This document shows positions 26,105-34,730 of a stretch of 64,000 nucleotides of DNA, piece by piece (the stretch's first letter is position 1; the number at the start of each line of letters is the position of its first letter). The notes under the pieces are model-generated. The model had not been told where the DNA came from and did no database searches. It saw only the letters and a list, made by a program, of their open reading frames with translations. The DNA is from Paenibacillus swuensis (GTDB lineage: Bacteria > Bacillota > Bacilli > Paenibacillales > DY6), in NCBI RefSeq assembly GCF_001644605.1, contig NZ_CP011388.1, positions 3,314,501-3,378,500 of the forward strand. Reading direction: 5' to 3'. The translations under genes were made by a program, and so were the position numbers.

Positions 26105-29100
26105 AACCGATCCGGTTGAAATTAGCAGGCTTACAGAGTTACAGGGAAGCCCAGGAGATTGACTTCACGGAGTTGACGGAAGCAGGTGTATTCGGCATCT
26201 TCGGACCGACCGGAAGCGGTAAATCTTCCATACTGGACGCCATTACATTGGCGCTATACGGCAAGGTTGAGCGTGCGCCGCTAGGTACACAGGGTATTTT
26301 GAACCAATTCGAACAGAGTTTGACGGTCGCCTTCACCTTTGAATTAACATCGGCTTCAGGCAAGCGGCGTTACCGGATCGAACGACAATATAAGCGTATC
26401 GGCGAAGTATCGGTGTCGAATACGGTATGCCGATTTGTACATATCCTTCCGGAAGGTGAGGAAGTTACAGCGGACAAGCAGGTGGATGTCAATGCGGCGG
26501 TTGAAGACCTGATTGGGTTATCGATGCAGGATTTCACCCGCGCTGTCGTACTGCCCCAAGGGAAATTTGCTGAATTCCTGTCTCTTAAGGGGAGTGACCG
26601 CCGTCAGATGCTGCAGCGCTTGTTTCATCTTGAAGCATACGGAGACGTGCTTAACGGTCGTTTGAACCACAGAACGAAAGAAACGAACATGTCTCTAAAG
26701 CAGACGGAGGCGGAGCAGCAAGGTCTTGGCGATGCATCCGCTGAAGCGTTGCAAGCGGCGGAGGGCCGGTTGCAGCTTGCTTCAGAGTCGGCTCAGCGTC
26801 AGCGAAAGCTTCTTCTGGAAGTCAACGAAACCTATGAGCGGCTGAAGCGTGTGCGGGATCGTCATCAAGAGCGGGCAAACGTATATGCTCAACTGGAGGT
26901 ATTGGAGTCGTCGGACGGTCAAATACAGGAACAGGAACGGTTGTTGACCTTGCACGCGGCGGCGGAACGTTTGCTTCCCCTTCTTAAGGACTGGCAGGGC
27001 GCGGGCATGGCGGTTGAGGATTGTGTTCGCAAGCTGGAGGAAGGCAAGCGTCTGCGGAATGAGGCGGAGAGCTTGCATACTCAGGCTGAGGAAGCTTGCA
27101 AAAAGGCCGGTCAGGAATTGTCCTTACATGAAGGAAGTCTGATTCTGCGGTTAAATCAACTGAAACAAGCCAAAGAACTGGAAACGGAAATCGGGGCACT
27201 GCGTCGTGAGGCATCCGAGTTGACCGCGAAGCAAACGGAAGCCGAAGGTCAGTTGGCTGACTTGCGGCAGCGTATAGCCAAGGAACGGGCTATGCTGGAG
27301 AAAGCGATTGTTCGCCAAGCGGAGCTGCAGGAAGCGCTGAAAGGGAACGAAGTTCGTCCGGAGCAGCGTCAGCGCCTGCATGAGGCTTCCAGGCAGCGGC
27401 ATGAGTTGCTGAGCCTGCGCAAGCAACAGGCCGCGCTGGCGACGGAGGCGGCTGCCAAGCGCGCCGCCTGCCATGCGCAAGAGCAGGCCGCGTCGGAGCT
27501 GCTCCGCGCGGAACAGGCGGGCGACGCGCAGCTTGGCGCGCTCGCCGCCGAGCTGGCCGAAGCCGGCATCGCCGCGGATGCCGGCGCGGCCGGGCTCCGG
27601 GAGCTGCTGGCCGAAGCGGCGCAGCTCCTGGAGCGGGAGCGCATCGCCGACCGGGAGCGGTCGGCGATGGCGCTTGCGGCGCAGCTGGCGGCGCATCTGC
27701 ACGACGGCACACCGTGTCCGGTGTGCGGGTCGGCGGCGCATCCGCAGCCTGCGCAAGGGCCTGAGGCGGCTCCTGCCGACGGCGGCGCCGCGGAGCGGCT
27801 GCAGCAGCTCCTGGAGCGCTTGCGCGGCCTGAGCCCTGAGGTGAAGCAGCTGCAGCTGCTTCACCAGGGGCTGGCCGCGCAGCTCGCGGAGCGGCTGCCA
27901 GCCGGCGGGGCGCTGGCGGCGGCGGGATTGGCCGCCGAGCCAACGCCTGCGGCGCCTGCATCGGCAGCCGATGCGGAGGTGTCGCGGTTATCCGCGACAC
28001 CGTCAGCTTTATCTGCCGAAGCGGCGCTGGCAAGCTTGTTGTCAAGAACAGATGAATTGGAAGAGTCTCTGAATCTCGCGATTTCAAAGGCGCAACAACA
28101 TGCGGAGCAGCTAAGGACTTTGATTCGTCACGGTGAGATGACGCGCAGACAAAGGCATGAACACGAAGCAGAGCTCAAAGCGTCCCAAGGAATTACAACT
28201 GAGGTTTTACGTAAATATGAAGAAGCCAACCGAGCGCTGCTCGACACCCAGAAGCTCTGGTCCGAACGCTATGCTGATTTGCCCGAGGAGGCTTTAGAAA
28301 GCGCTTTGGAACAGTTAGCGGAGAAGGACCGGCAGGTACAATCCATACGTGAGTCTTTAGAGAAGAGTGTGCCGTATATTGATCAAGCCCGATTAAATAT
28401 CGAGCGCCTTCAGCTTGCGTTGGCTGATCTGGACCGTGAGGAGGCGCACAGGAAAGCGATATTTGGCGGTAAGCGGGAACTGCTTCAGGAGAAAGAAGAG
28501 CGCTTGGATGAATGGACGGGCAAGATACCCGCTGATCGATTAATAGTAGAGACTACGGTCCGGTTGGATGGTCTGAGAGACCGTGTCGCACACACGAAGA
28601 AGGAATCCGCAGACACAGCTAGTGCTTACCAGCAGCTATTACAAAGATGGAGTATGCTGACGCAGGCGCTGCAATCCGCCCAAGAACAATGCGATAAATT
28701 GGATCTGGCTTGGCGCCAGGCGTTAGAGACTTCACTGTTCAAGGATACGGAACAAGTAAGCGCCGCTTTACTTTCAGAAGCGAAGGCTCAAGATTGGATG
28801 AAGGCCATTCGTGAACATCGGGAGCGTCAACACGCCTTGCGTGGAAAGCTTGAACATATTGATGCTCAGCTTCAAGGCGCCGTGGTAACCGAGTCCAAGT
28901 GGCAAGAGATCGTTGATCAATGCGTAACTGTCAAGGAAGCCGATGAAGCCGCGTTGAGGGAGCTTGCCAAATCAGAGCGGGATCTGGAAGAGCTTACAGG
29001 ACGTCATGAGCGGTGGAAGGGACTGGAAGCCGGAAGAGGGAAGCTTCAAGAACTTTATAACAGGCTTAGTCAGTTGCAAAGTGTGTTCAGGGGGAACGCA

Positions 29101-29565
29101 TTCGTGGAGTTCATTGCGGAAGAACAATTAACGCAAGTCAGCCGCGCCGCTTCTGAGCGGTTGGGTTTCCTGACCAGGCAGCGTTATGCGTTGGAGGTCG
29201 ATTCTTCAGGCGGCTTTGTGATCCGCGATGATGCGAACGGAGGATTAAGACGGCCGGTTTCAACGCTTTCAGGAGGCGAAACTTTCCTTACATCCCTGGC
29301 GTTGGCATTGGCTCTATCCGGACAGATTCAGCTTCGGGGAGAATATCCGCTGGAATTTTTCTTCTTGGACGAAGGGTTTGGAACGCTGGACCAGGATTTA
29401 CTGGATACGGTCATTACATCCTTAGAAAAGCTGCACGGGGACCGATTATCGGTCGGCGTCATCTCCCATGTTCCGGAGCTTCGGGCGAGATTACCGCGTA
29501 AGCTGGTCGTATCGCCGGCGGAGTCATCGGGCAAAGGCAGCAGAATTCATCTGGAAACATTATAA
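26101..29565 (+). CDS. sbcC: Exonuclease subunit SbcC (Rad50-type)
   Basis: 1154 aa from TTG 26101, which overlaps the sbcD stop. SbcC is the SMC-like ATPase partner of SbcD. Walker A is GPTGSGKSSILDAI near 36-49, the signature is STLSGGETFLTSLALALAL near 1057, and Walker B is FFLDEGFGTLD near 1092. Two long coiled coils flank the zinc hook CPVC (residues 539-542, within GTPCPVCGSAAHPQP). Around the hook the protein is unusually Ala/Leu-rich and the DNA reaches about 80 percent GC (27440-28000). The gene ends the addB-addA-sbcD-sbcC operon. Confidence 0.95.
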   Translation: MKPIRLKLAGLQSYREAQEIDFTELTEAGVFGIFGPTGSGKSSILDAITLALYGKVERAPLGTQGILNQFEQSLTVAFTFELTSASGKRRYRIERQYKRIGEVSVSNTVCRFVHILPEGEEVTADKQVDVNAAVEDLIGLSMQDFTRAVVLPQGKFAEFLSLKGSDRRQMLQRLFHLEAYGDVLNGRLNHRTKETNMSLKQTEAEQQGLGDASAEALQAAEGRLQLASESAQRQRKLLLEVNETYERLKRVRDRHQERANVYAQLEVLESSDGQIQEQERLLTLHAAAERLLPLLKDWQGAGMAVEDCVRKLEEGKRLRNEAESLHTQAEEACKKAGQELSLHEGSLILRLNQLKQAKELETEIGALRREASELTAKQTEAEGQLADLRQRIAKERAMLEKAIVRQAELQEALKGNEVRPEQRQRLHEASRQRHELLSLRKQQAALATEAAAKRAACHAQEQAASELLRAEQAGDAQLGALAAELAEAGIAADAGAAGLRELLAEAAQLLERERIADRERSAMALAAQLAAHLHDGTPCPVCGSAAHPQPAQGPEAAPADGGAAERLQQLLERLRGLSPEVKQLQLLHQGLAAQLAERLPAGGALAAAGLAAEPTPAAPASAADAEVSRLSATPSALSAEAALASLLSRTDELEESLNLAISKAQQHAEQLRTLIRHGEMTRRQRHEHEAELKASQGITTEVLRKYEEANRALLDTQKLWSERYADLPEEALESALEQLAEKDRQVQSIRESLEKSVPYIDQARLNIERLQLALADLDREEAHRKAIFGGKRELLQEKEERLDEWTGKIPADRLIVETTVRLDGLRDRVAHTKKESADTASAYQQLLQRWSMLTQALQSAQEQCDKLDLAWRQALETSLFKDTEQVSAALLSEAKAQDWMKAIREHRERQHALRGKLEHIDAQLQGAVVTESKWQEIVDQCVTVKEADEAALRELAKSERDLEELTGRHERWKGLEAGRGKLQELYNRLSQLQSVFRGNAFVEFIAEEQLTQVSRAASERLGFLTRQRYALEVDSSGGFVIRDDANGGLRRPVSTLSGGETFLTSLALALALSGQIQLRGEYPLEFFFLDEGFGTLDQDLLDTVITSLEKLHGDRLSVGVISHVPELRARLPRKLVVSPAESSGKGSRIHLETL

Positions 29566-29586
29566 GGTGACTCATACAACAACGAA

Positions 29587-29622
29587 ACAAAGCGGATAAG
29601 GCTTAAGCCTTATCCGCTTTGT
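29587..29622. terminator. Bidirectional terminator, perfect palindrome
   Basis: A perfect 36-bp palindrome centred on GGCTTAAGCC, with outer ends ACAAAGCGG and CCGCTTTGT. It ends the sbcC transcript. Its right arm overlaps the last codons of the convergent GGDEF-EAL gene, which ends at 29610. The plus-strand tail TCTCATTTG is not a strong U-run. Confidence 0.7.
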
Positions 29623-31391
29623 CTCATTTGTCCAAGCTCCAGCCATTCCTGCAGCATATGCTGCGGCATCGGTTTGCCGAAGTAATAGCCTTGCGCCTCA
29701 TCGCATTGTCTGCTTTGAAGGAAACCATATTGCTCAGCCGTTTCAACGCCTTCGCCTGTAACCTGCAGGCCCAATGTCTTGGCCAGCAGAATAATGGCCG
29801 TTACGATGGCGGCGTCATCGCTGTTGTCATGGATGCCGCTAATAAAGGAACGGTCAATCTTAAGGCCGTCAATCGGGAACTTCTTAAGATAATTGAGAGA
29901 GGAATAGCCAGTCCCGAAATCATCAATTACGATGCGCAGCCCCATATCTTTAAGCTGCTGAAGAATTACGATGGCTTGATTCACATCTTGCATGGCTGCC
30001 GTTTCCGTGACTTCGAATTCCAGCAAGGAAGGACTCAAGCCCGTTTCCCGTAATACCCGGCGTATGGTTTCGGCCAGGTGGGTGTGACTGAACTGACGAG
30101 GGGACAGGTTCACACTGATTCCCAAGGCGGGGTAACCTTGATCCATCCATCGTTTAAGCTGCCTGCAAGCCAACTCCAGCACTTGTTCACCAATCGGGAT
30201 GATGAGCCCCGTTTCTTCCGCAAGCGGGATAAACTCATCCGGATGAATGATCCCTTGCTGCGGATGAATCCAACGAACAAGCGCCTCCAAACAAATGGTC
30301 TTTCCGCTGGCCGTAGCCACACGGGGCTGATAATAAACAACGAATTCTTTCCGTTCCACGGCATGTCTTAACATGGTTGTCATCGTAACCCGTTCAAACC
30401 GATGGGACGACGCGGGATGCTCATAGAAACGGACATTGTTCCTGCCTTCTTTCTTGACCGAGTAAAGAGCGGTATCCGCGTTCTTCATCAACGTATTGGC
30501 ATCCAGACCGTCATCCGGATACAGGGCGATGCCGATACTTGAAGTCGTAAACACTTCTTTCCCTCCGACCATGAGAGAAGTTTTAAGCGCGGCAACCATC
30601 TCTTCCGCAATCGCCAAGGCAGCCGTGGAATCACCTGTCATTAACAAACCAAACTCATCACCGCCCATACGGGCAAGCATAGCCCCGGGAGGCAGACAGG
30701 ATTTTAGCCGATCAGCCACGGTTTTGAGCAGGAAATCGCCGGCGGAGTGACCCATCGTATCATTCACATACTTAAATTGGTCCAAATCAAGGAAGAAAAT
30801 CGCCAGCTCCATATCTGATTTTCCCTTTGCTGAAATGGAAGCCGCCAGTTTTTCACGAAACGAAAACCGGTTTGGCAACAACGTCAACGCGTCATAGTGC
30901 GCCATTTGCCGAAGATGACTGGTTATTTTGCTTACATAAATAATGAACAGCACCATACCCATACAGATGAAGAATGTTTCCATCGTAACCAAAGGCTCGT
31001 GTTGAACGACGGCATACAGACACAGATTGGCCATGCCGAGAACAGTGAAAATGACAGCTGCCGCAATACCGATTTCAGATGCGTAAAAAGCCAGAAACAG
31101 CAATACCAACCAAGTCGGCTGTACCTGCAACCCCCACTCCGGTAGAGTGAAGATAAGTGAAATTAAGAGACTGTCCACCACCATGTAGATGCCCACCGAA
31201 CGGGTAAGCAAGTCTTGTTGCAAGTGTTTGGAGACGGTATGTCTCCAGATCAGCACGATCGTCCATATAACAGAAAGAACAATGATAGGTAACAGAGCGG
31301 CAGATTGACCGTCAAACAAATATAATAGCGTAAGAATCGACGGAATTAACGCATGACCATACGCAAAATAGGGAGCATTATTAGAATTCAT
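29610..31391 (-). CDS. Membrane-bound GGDEF-EAL cyclic di-GMP protein
   Basis: 593 aa. Six or seven hydrophobic segments fill residues 10-155, forming a membrane sensor region without a recognised ligand-binding domain. The diguanylate cyclase domain has an intact active site, MGGDEF at 242-247. The phosphodiesterase domain has EALVRW near 369, NLSPRQ, FEVTETA, DDFGTGYSSL, KIDRSF and GEGVET, so all metal and catalytic residues appear present. Either or both activities are possible; in such fusions the balance cannot be read from sequence. It is monocistronic and lies convergent to sbcC. The upstream region has an inverted repeat around a TATAAT. Confidence 0.93.
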   Translation of the reverse strand: MNSNNAPYFAYGHALIPSILTLLYLFDGQSAALLPIIVLSVIWTIVLIWRHTVSKHLQQDLLTRSVGIYMVVDSLLISLIFTLPEWGLQVQPTWLVLLFLAFYASEIGIAAAVIFTVLGMANLCLYAVVQHEPLVTMETFFICMGMVLFIIYVSKITSHLRQMAHYDALTLLPNRFSFREKLAASISAKGKSDMELAIFFLDLDQFKYVNDTMGHSAGDFLLKTVADRLKSCLPPGAMLARMGGDEFGLLMTGDSTAALAIAEEMVAALKTSLMVGGKEVFTTSSIGIALYPDDGLDANTLMKNADTALYSVKKEGRNNVRFYEHPASSHRFERVTMTTMLRHAVERKEFVVYYQPRVATASGKTICLEALVRWIHPQQGIIHPDEFIPLAEETGLIIPIGEQVLELACRQLKRWMDQGYPALGISVNLSPRQFSHTHLAETIRRVLRETGLSPSLLEFEVTETAAMQDVNQAIVILQQLKDMGLRIVIDDFGTGYSSLNYLKKFPIDGLKIDRSFISGIHDNSDDAAIVTAIILLAKTLGLQVTGEGVETAEQYGFLQSRQCDEAQGYYFGKPMPQHMLQEWLELGQMRQSG

Positions 31392-31426
31392 TATTCACCT
31401 CTGAAAAACTCGAAATATGTAATATT

Positions 31427-31464
31427 TGGTCGAATCATATTCAGTATATAATAAAATGCGACCA
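31427..31464. other. Inverted repeat TGGTCG/CGACCA around a -10-like sequence
   Basis: TGGTCG (31427-31432) and CGACCA (31459-31464) are inverted copies 26 bp apart, with TATAAT at 31447-31452 between them. The region is about 240 bp of AT-rich sequence shared by the divergent GGDEF-EAL gene and the small gene at 31635. It could be an operator controlling either direction, but a chance 6-bp repeat is possible. Confidence 0.3.
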
Positions 31465-31634
31465 TTCTACTATAAAAATAATAATTTTCTGCAATGTACA
31501 CTCCTTATTAACTACTTAAATTAATGAACCATAGTAATTTAAAACTATTTTACATAATATTGTGTAGCCGTTTGCCCATGGGTGAATATCCTGTAACAAA
31601 GATATGTAAGACACCACCCTGGGAGGCTGAATCG

Positions 31635-31949
31635 ATGAACTTGGAAGAAAAGAAGAAATTGTGCAAAGATCACATGCACCGGTACGTTTCCGTGCAGACG
31701 ACAGACGGAGGTCTGTACGACGGTATTGTGGAAGATCTGGACGATGAGTATCTTTACCTTGCCGTTCCGGCTACGGAACCGGACTACAGAGGCTTCTCAC
31801 CGCTGGGTTATCCTTACCAACGTCCCCCTTACTACCCGTATTATCCACAATACCCTTACTATCAGTATCCTTATGGGCGTCGCAGATTCAACCGTCTTGG
31901 ATTGCCGTTAGCCGGGTTGTTGGGTTTATCTTTGCTGCCGTATTATTAA
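31635..31949 (+). CDS. Small protein with Sm-like N-terminus and Tyr/Pro-rich tail
   Basis: 104 aa from ATG 31635, chosen because GGGAGG (31620-31625) precedes it; the frame is open further upstream. Residues 15-48 (HRYVSVQTTDGGLYDGIVED, then DEYLYLAVP) look like the first strands of an Sm/Hfq-type barrel, in which a strand-turn-strand binds nucleic acid or partners. Residues 60-85 are a Tyr/Pro-rich run with PYYPYYPQYPYY-type repeats, like spore-coat or sheath proteins, followed by basic RRRF and a hydrophobic LGLPLAGLLGL end. I do not recognise the family name. A spore-surface role is a guess from composition. Confidence 0.65.
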   Translation: MNLEEKKKLCKDHMHRYVSVQTTDGGLYDGIVEDLDDEYLYLAVPATEPDYRGFSPLGYPYQRPPYYPYYPQYPYYQYPYGRRRFNRLGLPLAGLLGLSLLPYY

Positions 31950-31960
31950 AATGCCGGAAG

Positions 31961-31983
31961 CCCTCTCTTCAGAGGGTTTTTCC
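31961..31983 (+). terminator. Rho-independent terminator
   Basis: CCCTCT (31961-31966) pairs with AGAGGG (31971-31976) across CTTC, followed by TTTTTCC. It ends the gene for the Tyr/Pro-rich protein. Confidence 0.8.
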
Positions 31984-32059
31984 ATAAGGTATATTGGACG
32001 AGCCTTTGTTTTTTTTGGTATGATGTGATCAGAATAGTCTTGTAGAGGAGGTACATAGA

Positions 32060-32407
32060 TTGGATTGTATTTTTTGCAAAATTGTCGAGGGCTCGATCCC
32101 TTCCAGTAAAGTATTTGAAGATGAATTCGTTCTGGCGTTTCGAGACATTCAGCCCGCGGCTCCGACGCATATTCTGATCATCCCTAAGAAGCATATCGCC
32201 ACGATGAACGATGTTGCGGAAGAAGACTACGCCATAATCGGAGATATTCACCGTGCCGCCCAGCATATTGCGAGGGAGCAAGGCATTGCGGAAACGGGAT
32301 ATCGCTTGATTAACAACTGCGGAACCGACAGCGGGCAGTTGGTGTTCCATATCCATTATCATTTGGTCGGCGGGGAGAATTTGGGACCATTATTATCTAA
32401 AGCTTAG
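32060..32407 (+). CDS. HIT-family nucleotide hydrolase, HinT-like
   Basis: 115 aa from TTG 32060 (AGGAGG at 32046-32051). Starts CIFCKIVEGSIPS, with the two cysteines typical of HinT-like proteins. The histidine triad is HIHYHLVGG near residues 96-104, the catalytic HxHxH site that hydrolyses AMP-linked substrates such as purine nucleoside phosphoramidates. Full family length. Physiological substrates in bacteria are uncertain. It is separated from rpsU by 170 bp that hold a strong promoter. Confidence 0.92.
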   Translation: MDCIFCKIVEGSIPSSKVFEDEFVLAFRDIQPAAPTHILIIPKKHIATMNDVAEEDYAIIGDIHRAAQHIAREQGIAETGYRLINNCGTDSGQLVFHIHYHLVGGENLGPLLSKA

Positions 32408-32490
32408 GTCATTTGGCAGGTTTAGGCGGACTCCTTTTGGACAAAGCTGGTGACAGGACATGGCGTTACGAAAAAAGTATGGTGCATAGG

Positions 32491-32520
32491 TTGACACTCC
32501 CTTTCGCTATAACATATAAT
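32491..32520 (+). promoter_or_regulatory. Strong sigma-A promoter of rpsU-yqeY
   Basis: Perfect TTGACA (32491-32496) and perfect TATAAT (32515-32520), 18 bp apart, about 60 bp before the rpsU start. The quality fits a highly expressed ribosomal protein gene. Confidence 0.85.
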
Positions 32521-32579
32521 GTAGTTTGATAAACCGTGTTGTTCGTCTTGGACGGTCTGTTCGGAGGGAGGGAAAACTG

Positions 32580-32753
32580 GTGTCTGAAACTAAAGTTCGC
32601 AAAAATGAAACAATTGATGCTGCACTTCGCCGCTTTAAGCGTTCCATCGCCAAAGACGGTGTACTTGCAGAAGTGAAAAAGCGTAAACATTATGAGAAGC
32701 CAAGTGTAAAACGCAAGAAGAAATCTGAGGCTGCTCGTAAGAGAAAGTTTTAG
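32580..32753 (+). CDS. rpsU: 30S ribosomal protein S21
   Basis: 57 aa from GTG 32580, with GGAGGGAGG just upstream (32562-32570); a longer open frame to 32526 would start inside the promoter-proximal leader and has no site. The sequence [20 protein letters not shown] with the basic tail [14 protein letters not shown] is S21, a small-subunit protein needed for initiation on natural mRNAs. The residue count and basicity are normal. yqeY starts 16 nt after the stop, as in B. subtilis. Confidence 0.96.
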   Translation: MSETKVRKNETIDAALRRFKRSIAKDGVLAEVKKRKHYEKPSVKRKKKSEAARKRKF

Positions 32754-32768
32754 GAGGATTATCAGCCA

Positions 32769-33212
32769 ATGAGCTTAAGCGAACGATTGAACGGCGATAT
32801 GAAGCAGGCGATGAGGGACCAAGACAAGTTTAAACTCTCCGTCATTCGGATGATTCGTTCTAATATCAAGAATCAAGAAATTGATCTCAAGAGAGATTTG
32901 AACGACGACGAAGTGCTTGATATTCTTGCTCGTGAAATCAAACAGCGTAAAGATTCCCTCCAAGAGTTTGACAAAGCGGGTCGCGAGGATCTCGCCACCC
33001 AGGTTAAAGCAGAAATCGAAATTATCGGGCAATACCTTCCGCAGCAGCTGACAGAAGAAGAAATCACAGCGATTGTACAGCAGACCATCCAGGAAGTCGG
33101 TGCTTCTTCGAAAGCTGATATGGGGAAAGTCATGAGCGCATTAATGCCTAAAACCAAAGGGCGTGCTGACGGAAAGCTAGTGAATCAAGCCGTTCAGCAG
33201 TTTCTGCAATAA
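32769..33212 (+). CDS. yqeY: YqeY (GatB/YqeY-domain) protein
   Basis: 147 aa. The whole protein is a GatB/YqeY helical domain: MIRSNIKNQEIDLKRDL, then LDILAREIKQRKDSLQEF, then IIGQYLPQQLTEEEI, and MGKVMSALMPKTKGRADG near the end, the loop conserved with the tail of the aspartyl/glutamyl-amidotransferase subunit GatB, where it contacts tRNA. The function of the stand-alone protein is not settled. TAGGAGG (32752-32758) precedes ATG 32769. Same rpsU-yqeY pairing as in B. subtilis; a terminator follows. Confidence 0.93.
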   Translation: MSLSERLNGDMKQAMRDQDKFKLSVIRMIRSNIKNQEIDLKRDLNDDEVLDILAREIKQRKDSLQEFDKAGREDLATQVKAEIEIIGQYLPQQLTEEEITAIVQQTIQEVGASSKADMGKVMSALMPKTKGRADGKLVNQAVQQFLQ

Positions 33213-33221
33213 TATAAAAAG

Positions 33222-33252
33222 AAAACACTCCAGCAATGGAGTGTTTTTTTCA
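33222..33252 (+). terminator. Rho-independent terminator after yqeY
   Basis: AACACTCCA (33224-33232) pairs with TGGAGTGTT (33237-33245) around GCAA, followed by TTTTT. Textbook form. Confidence 0.92.
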
Positions 33253-33281
33253 TGATGATTTTTTGACCATTTCTTTAAAAT

Positions 33282-33308
33282 TGAAACGATTTGTGAATGA
33301 TAACCGTA
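33282..33308 (+). promoter_or_regulatory. Sigma-W-like ECF promoter of nfeD-floA
   Basis: TGAAAC (33282-33287) and CGTA (33305-33308) are separated by 17 bp, matching the sigma-W consensus of Bacillus envelope-stress promoters. It lies 40 bp before the nfeD start at 33348 and after the yqeY terminator. The orthologous yqeZ-yqfA-yqfB operon of B. subtilis is a known sigma-W target, which supports the call. Confidence 0.7.
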
Positions 33309-33347
33309 ATAGGTAATAGATTACATAGAGGGAAGCGGGTGAGTAAG

Positions 33348-34706
33348 ATGGATGGAAAGCCTGGCTTAAGCAGGTTCATCGTATGGGTATTCCTGCTTCA
33401 ATGGATAGCGGCTCTCGGGGCCGGGACAGCTGGAGCAGAAGGTAATCATGGGAAAGGAACAACCGAGATCTGGGTAATTCCTGTCCAACAAGGCATCGAA
33501 TCGGGTTTAAGCCAATTCGTGAATCGGGGTTTAGAGAAAGCGGAGGCCGACGGAGCGTCTCATGTCATACTAGAAATGGATACGTTAGGCGGTCGTGTGG
33601 ATGCCGCGGAATTCATGGGAAAGAGTATTCGTGACAGTAACGTGCCGGTGACCGTGTTCGTGAAGGGGAAAGCGGCATCAGCCGGAAGTTATCTCGCGCT
33701 GAATGCGGATCGCATCGTGATGGCCCCGGGCAGCACGATTGGCGCTGCAGCATTAGTTGACGGCTCCGGAGAGCGAGTCAAGGATTCAAAGACCATATCG
33801 TTCTGGTCAGGCATGATGAGAAGCGCCGCGGAACTGAACGGCAGGAACGGGGATATCGCCGCGGGTATGGTCGATGAGAGCGCGGAAGTGGCGATGCCGG
33901 AAATCAAGCGAACGAAAAAGGCGGGGCAGATCATCTCGCTATCCGCTGAAGAAGCGCGTAAGGTGGGCTATTCCGATCACACCGCAGTGGATTTGAAGGC
34001 CGTTGTAAGTTGGTTAACTCCGGAAGGGGCGGCCGTTAAGCATGTCGCTCCAACATGGGCCGAGAAGGTGGCTTCGTGGGTAACTCACCCCGTGGTGATG
34101 ACCTTGCTCCTGATACTTGGACTCGCGGGCATTGCCATTGAACTGCTTGTTCCGGGTTTTGGCGCACCGGGTATCATCGGAATTCTGTCTTTCGGACTTT
34201 ACTTTTTCGGTCATTATATTGCGGGATTCGCGGGGGTGGAAGAGGTGTTGCTCTTTATCGTCGGGATTGTGCTTTTGGCCAGTGAACTCTTCGTTCCAAG
34301 CTTCGGGATCCTAGGCATTCTGGGCATTGTCAGTCTAATCAGCGGCGTCATCATGGCCGCCTATGACTCTGACAATGCATTGCTTTCACTTGGTGTCGCA
34401 ACGATCGTCGCAGCTGTCATAGTTACTGTGTTCGTACGTTATTTCAAGCATCGAGGCATATGGCACAAATTCATATTGCGTGATGAACTCACGACAGATC
34501 AAGGGTATGTGCCGGCTGACGCGAAAGAAGACTTGTTATACCACAGCGGCGAAAGCATTACTCCGCTGAGACCCGCGGGTATGGTAGATATTGGCGGACG
34601 ACGGGTGGACGTGGTGACAGAAGGCGAGTTTATCGGCTCAGGCAAGAACGTAAAGGTTATCCGTATTGAAGGCACGAGAGTGATTGTCAGAGAAACGAAA
34701 GAATAA
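33348..34706 (+). CDS. NfeD-family membrane serine protease (YqeZ-like)
   Basis: 452 aa from ATG 33348. A start at 33297 lies inside the promoter and is rejected. A signal segment (residues 8-28) leads into a ClpP-class serine protease domain with GKAASAGSYLALNADRIVMA near 108-127, where ASAGS carries the nucleophile Ser. Four or five membrane helices follow (about 245-365), then a C-terminal OB-fold NfeD domain (LRPAGMVDIGGRRVDVV, near 405-421). It is the long NfeD1b form, paired with a flotillin gene 24 bp downstream, as in yqeZ-yqfA of B. subtilis. The pair shapes lipid microdomains in the membrane and answers envelope stress. Confidence 0.92.
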   Translation: MDGKPGLSRFIVWVFLLQWIAALGAGTAGAEGNHGKGTTEIWVIPVQQGIESGLSQFVNRGLEKAEADGASHVILEMDTLGGRVDAAEFMGKSIRDSNVPVTVFVKGKAASAGSYLALNADRIVMAPGSTIGAAALVDGSGERVKDSKTISFWSGMMRSAAELNGRNGDIAAGMVDESAEVAMPEIKRTKKAGQIISLSAEEARKVGYSDHTAVDLKAVVSWLTPEGAAVKHVAPTWAEKVASWVTHPVVMTLLLILGLAGIAIELLVPGFGAPGIIGILSFGLYFFGHYIAGFAGVEEVLLFIVGIVLLASELFVPSFGILGILGIVSLISGVIMAAYDSDNALLSLGVATIVAAVIVTVFVRYFKHRGIWHKFILRDELTTDQGYVPADAKEDLLYHSGESITPLRPAGMVDIGGRRVDVVTEGEFIGSGKNVKVIRIEGTRVIVRETKE

Positions 34707-34730
34707 TAACACATTTGGAGGCGTGAAGGC

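Noticed and set aside
27290-28087. Minus-strand open frames opposite sbcC (265 and 237 codons)
   Set aside because: Ala/Arg/Pro-rich shadows of the GC-rich hook region. sbcC has intact ATPase and hook motifs.
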